Assembly: GCA_008973525.1 (NCBI GenBank)
Contig: WACJ01000126.1
Span: forward strand, 868,001-932,000
Direction of reading: 5' to 3'
DNA length: 64,000 nt
Source: Stenopsyche tienmushanensis
Lineage: Eukaryota > Arthropoda > Insecta > Trichoptera > Stenopsychidae
In this document: positions 59,426-64,000 of the stretch, piece by piece
How positions within the stretch are numbered: position 1 is the first letter of the stretch
Layout of the letters: each line of letters opens with the position of its first letter
Program-made: the position numbers and the translations under genes
The notes under the pieces: model-generated
Databases searched by the model: none
Told to the model about the DNA's origin: nothing
The model's input: the letters and a program-made list of their open reading frames with translations, nothing else

Positions 59426-60569
59426 CAAATTTCCGTGTTATATTTTAATCCTCATCGTATTTGAATATTTGTGAAAATTTATCTGCATTTAATATGTACA
59501 TAAAAATATTTAAATATTAGATCATTGCGTTCGTCGCATATCTATAGTGGCCACTGGCGGAAAGCGCATTTTTTTAACGTCGTTTTTTTTATCGTTACGG
59601 CCAAAAAACATTCAATCATTGAATTAAATCGACACAGAGCAAAACAACGTTCTGCCGAACAAACTTTCGTTTTGCTATTCATCTTGAAAAATACAATAAT
59701 ATCTCTTTTGATCCACGTTATCATCATTATATATCATTACGATTCGTGTATGTGCACCTTATTACGTGTAATATACTTTTTTCACATCAGTTCTAGTATT
59801 GTACAATGCGCATTTTTTGAAATGTAATTATCGAGCATGCATTAGGGCGATGCTATTAAAATCGATGATACAAAGACGATTGTTAATCTATCGAAATTAT
59901 TTAAACATTTTGATCGCTGTATTAATATGAAATGTTTAGAATGCGAGATGGGTTTTATTCAAATCTGTAATGACGTTTGTTGCGGGACGTTGCAGCGATC
60001 TGTTGTACCGACGCAGCTTTCAAACGTCAAATTTTATATTTGAGTCGCGTAATCATTTCGACATTCTGTAAAGACCGTATGAAATTGTAAAAAAGTCTGC
60101 AATCTAATAAATACAATTTATTGTTTGCAATATGCGAGCAAACGTTGCACATGGCACTTATCGAATTATTCATACCGGCCATAAACAATACATATTTGGT
60201 TCTTGCCGTATGCACGCCAATGACATTAAGAATATGATTGAGTAAATATATTCATAAGTATTTATGGATATTTATACGTTCATGGAAATAATGAGAGCAA
60301 TCAAGTGACATTTATAAACTGCTAATAATCTGCATAATTATACGCAATGCCATCAATCTGTCAAATTAATGCAGTGCTGCCAACTTATGTTTATATGGTC
60401 ATAATATACGCAAATATCGACTCTCTTATCGAATATATTAAATAGAATTTTATCAAAAGGGGAATGAATCGATTGCAATTAGATAAAATTTAAATAAATC
60501 GTGTCGATATTTTTAAAAGCTCGAGCGACACACAATACGAGCGTTCGTAAATCGGATGCTGCCTAATTT

Positions 60570-60840
60570 TTATCTCTTTATTGACGCATTATTTATGCTA
60601 AGCTGTTTCGGAATGTGTGTGTTTATCCAGCAATGGCACCTTCTCCGGTGTGGTGCCTTTGAGGCTTTTTCGCGATCTGCGACCCACATTTTAAAGGTCA
60701 TCAGTCGGTCGGGTACACAGTTTACACTTTCCTCGGAGAACAGCGTAATATCACAACACTTGCACTTGCATTTCAGAACGGACGGCTCATTGGCGGTTGT
60801 CTTGTGACAAAAGCCGGTTGCGCTTTGAGATGCGATGATG
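60570..60840 (-). CDS. Unassigned Cys-containing open frame
   Basis: About 85 codons on the minus strand: EPSVLKCKCKCCDITLFSEE, SVNCVPDRLMTFKMW, APHRRRCHCWI, TAA, with AATAAA overlapping the end. The Cys spacing is suggestive but fits no domain I can name. No good splice acceptor. Confidence 0.2.
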
Positions 60841-61358
60841 CATCAATAAAATATGTTTGATGAAATTTTTTATGCATAAAGTCGATGTGATGAAACACAC
60901 AGATCTGTGCGCACGGTGTTCATAGGGTTAATGTGTTATTTTGATGCCATTCATAATTTTGTGCGAATCACGAATGTTATAATGCTGCATTGTTTTAGCT
61001 CATAATAATTGCCTAATCATGAGATTGGTGATTGTTTGCCTTTTGACATATAACCGATTGTCCTTCGTTATTTTTATATATATTTTTTTCATTCATAAAT
61101 AATAGTAGTTCTAATCCTGAGGCTATTGCACTTTACAATATTCGTTTCAATTCTCAGATAAAAAATTAAGAAAAATGATCGTGCATTGAAAGAATTCATA
61201 TTTTATGAACATTATCTTATTGAATTTGATGCATCTGCTTGTTACAAATCAAGGATTCGCCACTTATTTTTGCCGAAAGGCAAATAACGAATAGCCGGAC
61301 AAGGTCAGCCAGAGCAAGTCTTTGGATAATGTTAGCATTTTTTAAAAATAAGTTTAAG

Positions 61359-61360
<2 letters not shown>

Positions 61361-61392
<32 letters not shown>
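61361..61392. repeat. (AT)n microsatellite
   Basis: About 16 AT units at the tip of a Helitron-like terminus, so probably grown from its TATATA start. Confidence 0.9.
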
Positions 61393-61394
<2 letters not shown>

Positions 61395-61395
<1 letters not shown>

Positions 61396-61590
61396 TGTCT
61401 GTGATCTGTATATTAGTTTGTCCCGTATACGTTCCTATATCATTCATCGGATTGTGATGAATTTTTATTTTGTTAAGTTATTGTGTGTATCTCCGTGAAC
61501 ATTATAGAATTAATATAAACATTTTTTGTGTACGCAATTTGTTTTGCGAGACATTTAACGGATACACTATGTCGGCGCATCCAACCCGCG
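61395..61590 (+). mobile_element. Helitron-like element end
   Basis: TGAATGTCTGTGATCTGTAT, GTATACGTTCCTATATCATT, then GACATTTAACGGATACACTA as in the 57.1-kb copy. Confidence 0.4.
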
Positions 61591-61604
61591 CTAAACGTGT
61601 TTTT

Positions 61605-61760
61605 ACAACATTTTTATTACGCTTAAATAGCTGTAAACAGCGCTCTGAATTGTGGACGCCTTGGTCGAGTGTGATCATATGCGATACCCACATCGAACAG
61701 AGCCTTTTCGTGGACAAATGTGGATGCAAAATGGTGAATACACTCCTTTCTAATATATTT
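61605..61760 (-). repeat. Two-copy repeat (with 58700-58840)
   Basis: Inverse match over about 140 bp by eye, around CACACTCGA.CAA.GCGTCC. Confidence 0.6.
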
Positions 61761-61859
61761 AACCTGTGAGGCATCTCACGCAACTCAATTTATGATCCGC
61801 CTAAACTATTTTGTGGATTTATGTCATCATACGAACTTATTGAGTGATTTTTTATAATT

Positions 61860-62780
61860 TTAAGTAATAGGGCGAAGAGTCGCCGAAAGGTGAACGATGA
61901 TCAGAAAGAGGCATACAAGACAGCTAGTCTGGTCAATATATCTATTTCCAAGATTTCCATAAAGATAGAACCACCAGTTTTAAGGACGATAAGTCCTACA
62001 AAACTGCAATCCAGTCAAAAATTCATCACTATTACAATAAAAAATGTACAGTTATCAAGCATATTTGTTCATTCCGTTGACGAAATTGAGCCTTTTCATA
62101 ATATTCAATCGTCAGAAAAGTACAGGTTCCATGATTTTTTCCCAATCGCAATCATGACTACCTCTTGAACATCGACACACAAAAAAATCGATATTCTCGT
62201 GATGTCCAAAGGTCGAAAGATCATTTTCCAGTTGAAATATTTGCATTCGTCCGTATGAGCACCATAATAATGGACACAAAAAACCCACAATACACGTTTT
62301 TCTATCATTGTTGGCTTTTTTTACTCACGATTTTTACGACACCGCATTCGACATACAGTTAAAAATTAAGCCAAATATTGTTGTGGGCATTTTAATTGTT
62401 CTTGATTGACTTGCTTTTATAAAAGTCATGTTCATAGGCGCCGTGGATGCTGAAATTGTCCTAAATTCCATGCGAATGGCCATGAATTTTGGCATTCGGA
62501 CAAGTGATTTTAAAAATAATAGTAAAAGAAATTGAAACCTGTCTTCAATTCATTCATTACAATAAACAAACAGTGGAAATATTGATTGAAAACGGACATC
62601 AACTTGTCTGACTGCATTTTTTTGCTTGATTAATGCACACAGTTAACAATAAAATCATATTGTTTGTAGTCAAGATTAAATAAATCAAGTGTGGAATAGC
62701 TTCCTGGACTCGTATTATAGAAGCTCGAGTTCAAATTCAGGCAGTGGATAAAAAAAATAAGCATTCCAAGTACAATTTTT
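61860..62780. other. No gene recognised
   Basis: A 92-codon plus-strand frame at 61890-62168 (SKISIKIEPPVLRTISP) matches nothing I know. Confidence 0.4.
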
Positions 62781-62784
62781 TTTT

Positions 62785-64000
62785 CGTAAGGAGGGTAAAT
62801 GGTTTAAGCACACTGCCGGGCCCATAATCGACAATAGTGTGAGGTTATGGAGACGCTACTCACTAAAACCCCTCCTTATTCAATGCTGCCACCCGGCTAC
62901 TAGCTAAGTATTGCGCGAGGGTGGCAGCGATGCTTCCCTTCCGGGTCCTCCTGCATGTCGATTGTGTGATCCTAGCATCCGTTAACATTGAAGTTACCAT
63001 GTTGCTAGGGGAGAGCGAGCTGACTCCCAGCTCCTCCCGTAGGATGTCTCTTTCGGTGCTCCATGCTGGGCAGACAAATGTCATATGTGCAGCATCGTCG
63101 TATTCCGCTCCGCAGTAGTGACACTCCGGGCCGATCTCTTTGCCTATTTTGTGTAGGTAGCTACCAAAACAGCCGTGCCAAATGAGGACCTGGGTCAAAT
63201 GGTAGCACAGTTGACTGTGCTTTCTGGCTACCCAGGTTCTCAGGTTCGGTATTAGCTCGTGCGTCCGCCGACCTTTAGCAGAGTTGTCCCATCGGGACTG
63301 CCACGCCGCCATGGTGCTTTGCTAGGCGTTATTCTTGTTCTGTTGTAGTCGCCTCCTGTTTGTTTTTGGGCCACCAATGTTGGGCATTAACCTGGCCAGG
63401 CTCTCCGCGATGCTGGCCGCCTTCACTGCCACCTTCTCCGTGTGGGTGACGAATCGGAGCTTGTTATCAATCTCAACCCCCAAATACCAAATGGATCTTA
63501 AATATTTAATCTCGCAACCTCCGATCATCAGGGGTGGGAGCATAAGCTTCCTGCGTCTTGTGAAAAAGAGGACCTCCGTTTTTTGGACAGCTAGCTCCAG
63601 ACTAGCTCCTGTCAGCCACTTCTTGTGGCCTTTCTCAGCGCGTCCTCGCAGGTCGTTCACAGAATCTCCGTGGATTTGGCAGTGACTAGGATGGCAATGT
63701 CGTCAGCGAAGTGACTATTTTGGCTCCATCCATTAACGGCATCCTCAGCAGTCTGTCGTACATTACGTTCCACAGGGCTGGTCCGAACACCGACCCCCTG
63801 TGGAACGCTGTCACTGTTTTTTCTCTTCTCTCCCCATCGGCGTCTGCGTAGATAAGAGTTCTCCCATGCAGGTAGCTCTTCGCCATTCTGTTGAGGTATG
63901 GTGGGGCGTTAATTTCCTTCAAAGCCCTGAGGATCAGGTGCCATCTCGCCGAGTTGAAGGCATTCTTAACGTCTAGCGCAATCATTACCATGTGACTACT
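62785..64000 (-). pseudogene. R1-like non-LTR retrotransposon, 3' part, runs off the window
   Basis: Minus strand, 5' to 3': RT palm ALDVKNAFNSARWHLILRAL and RRGSVFGPALWNVMYD-like (63975-63740), FADDIAIL after a frameshift (about 63700), thumb (WYLGVEIDNKLRF, 63480), then after a deletion near 63315 the C-terminus with C-x2-C-x8-H-x4-C (63110-63060), a stop near 62863, a 3' UTR with GGAGGGGTTTTAGTGAGT, and A9 at 62785. At least two frameshifts plus the deletion make it inactive. The 5' part lies beyond the right edge. Confidence 0.8.

Noticed and set aside
61470..61783. Overlapping open frames on both strands
   Set aside because: Both cross the boundary between a Helitron-like terminus and a two-copy repeat; no domain is visible.

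Overview
This is an AT-rich eukaryotic window, most likely from an insect. It has spliced genes with short consensus introns and a dense mosaic of decayed transposons (mariner, Tc1, piggyBac, hAT, Helitron-like, R1-like and other non-LTR elements, LTR remnants). There is no bacterial-style gene packing. I cannot name the order or species from the sequence alone.

Two host genes can be assembled exon by exon. (1) On the minus strand at about 7.6-9.4 kb lies a two-HMG-box protein whose domain order, size and N-terminal context match mitochondrial transcription factor A (TFAM). Four coding exons are joined by in-phase GT-AG introns. Its last exon has an odd 3' end: an in-frame TAG is followed by 126 more sense codons in the same frame, ending 15 nt before an AATAAA. 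The TAG is also the last three bases of a possible 60-nt in-frame GT-AG intron. (2) On the plus strand from 24.9 to 42.8 kb lies a four-exon gene for a 509-aa four-pass membrane protein of CD20/MS4A/ENTREP type. Its two large introns (6.3 and 10.0 kb) are filled with nested transposons; the third intron is only 64 bp.

Layout: 0-3 kb is non-coding with two small repeats. 3-5.6 kb is a pile-up of non-LTR, Tc1 and piggyBac fragments. 7.6-9.4 kb is TFAM, with a Tc1 scrap in its first visible intron. 12.3-13.95 kb holds a non-LTR fragment and two R1-like 3' ends sitting in a 65-bp tandem repeat; one insertion has a perfect 13-bp target-site duplication. 16.1-17.8 kb is a frameshifted piggyBac transposase that keeps all three catalytic Asp. 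18.4-19.6 kb has another R1-like tail and a mariner C-terminus. 22.3-23.2 kb has an LTR plus Tc1 and non-LTR scraps. 24.9-42.8 kb is the tetraspan gene. 43-62.8 kb is repeat-rich intergenic DNA with a few unassigned open frames. 62.8-64 kb is an R1-like element running off the right edge.

The two host genes show no functional link. The recurring theme is nested insertion: a palindromic TTAA foldback inside a Tc1/mariner relic, a 'TACACTTGGGTC' terminal-repeat element inside another copy of the same relic, and retrotransposons inside a transposase-derived satellite. Junctions and reading frames were read by eye; family names rest on remembered motifs, not on database searches.
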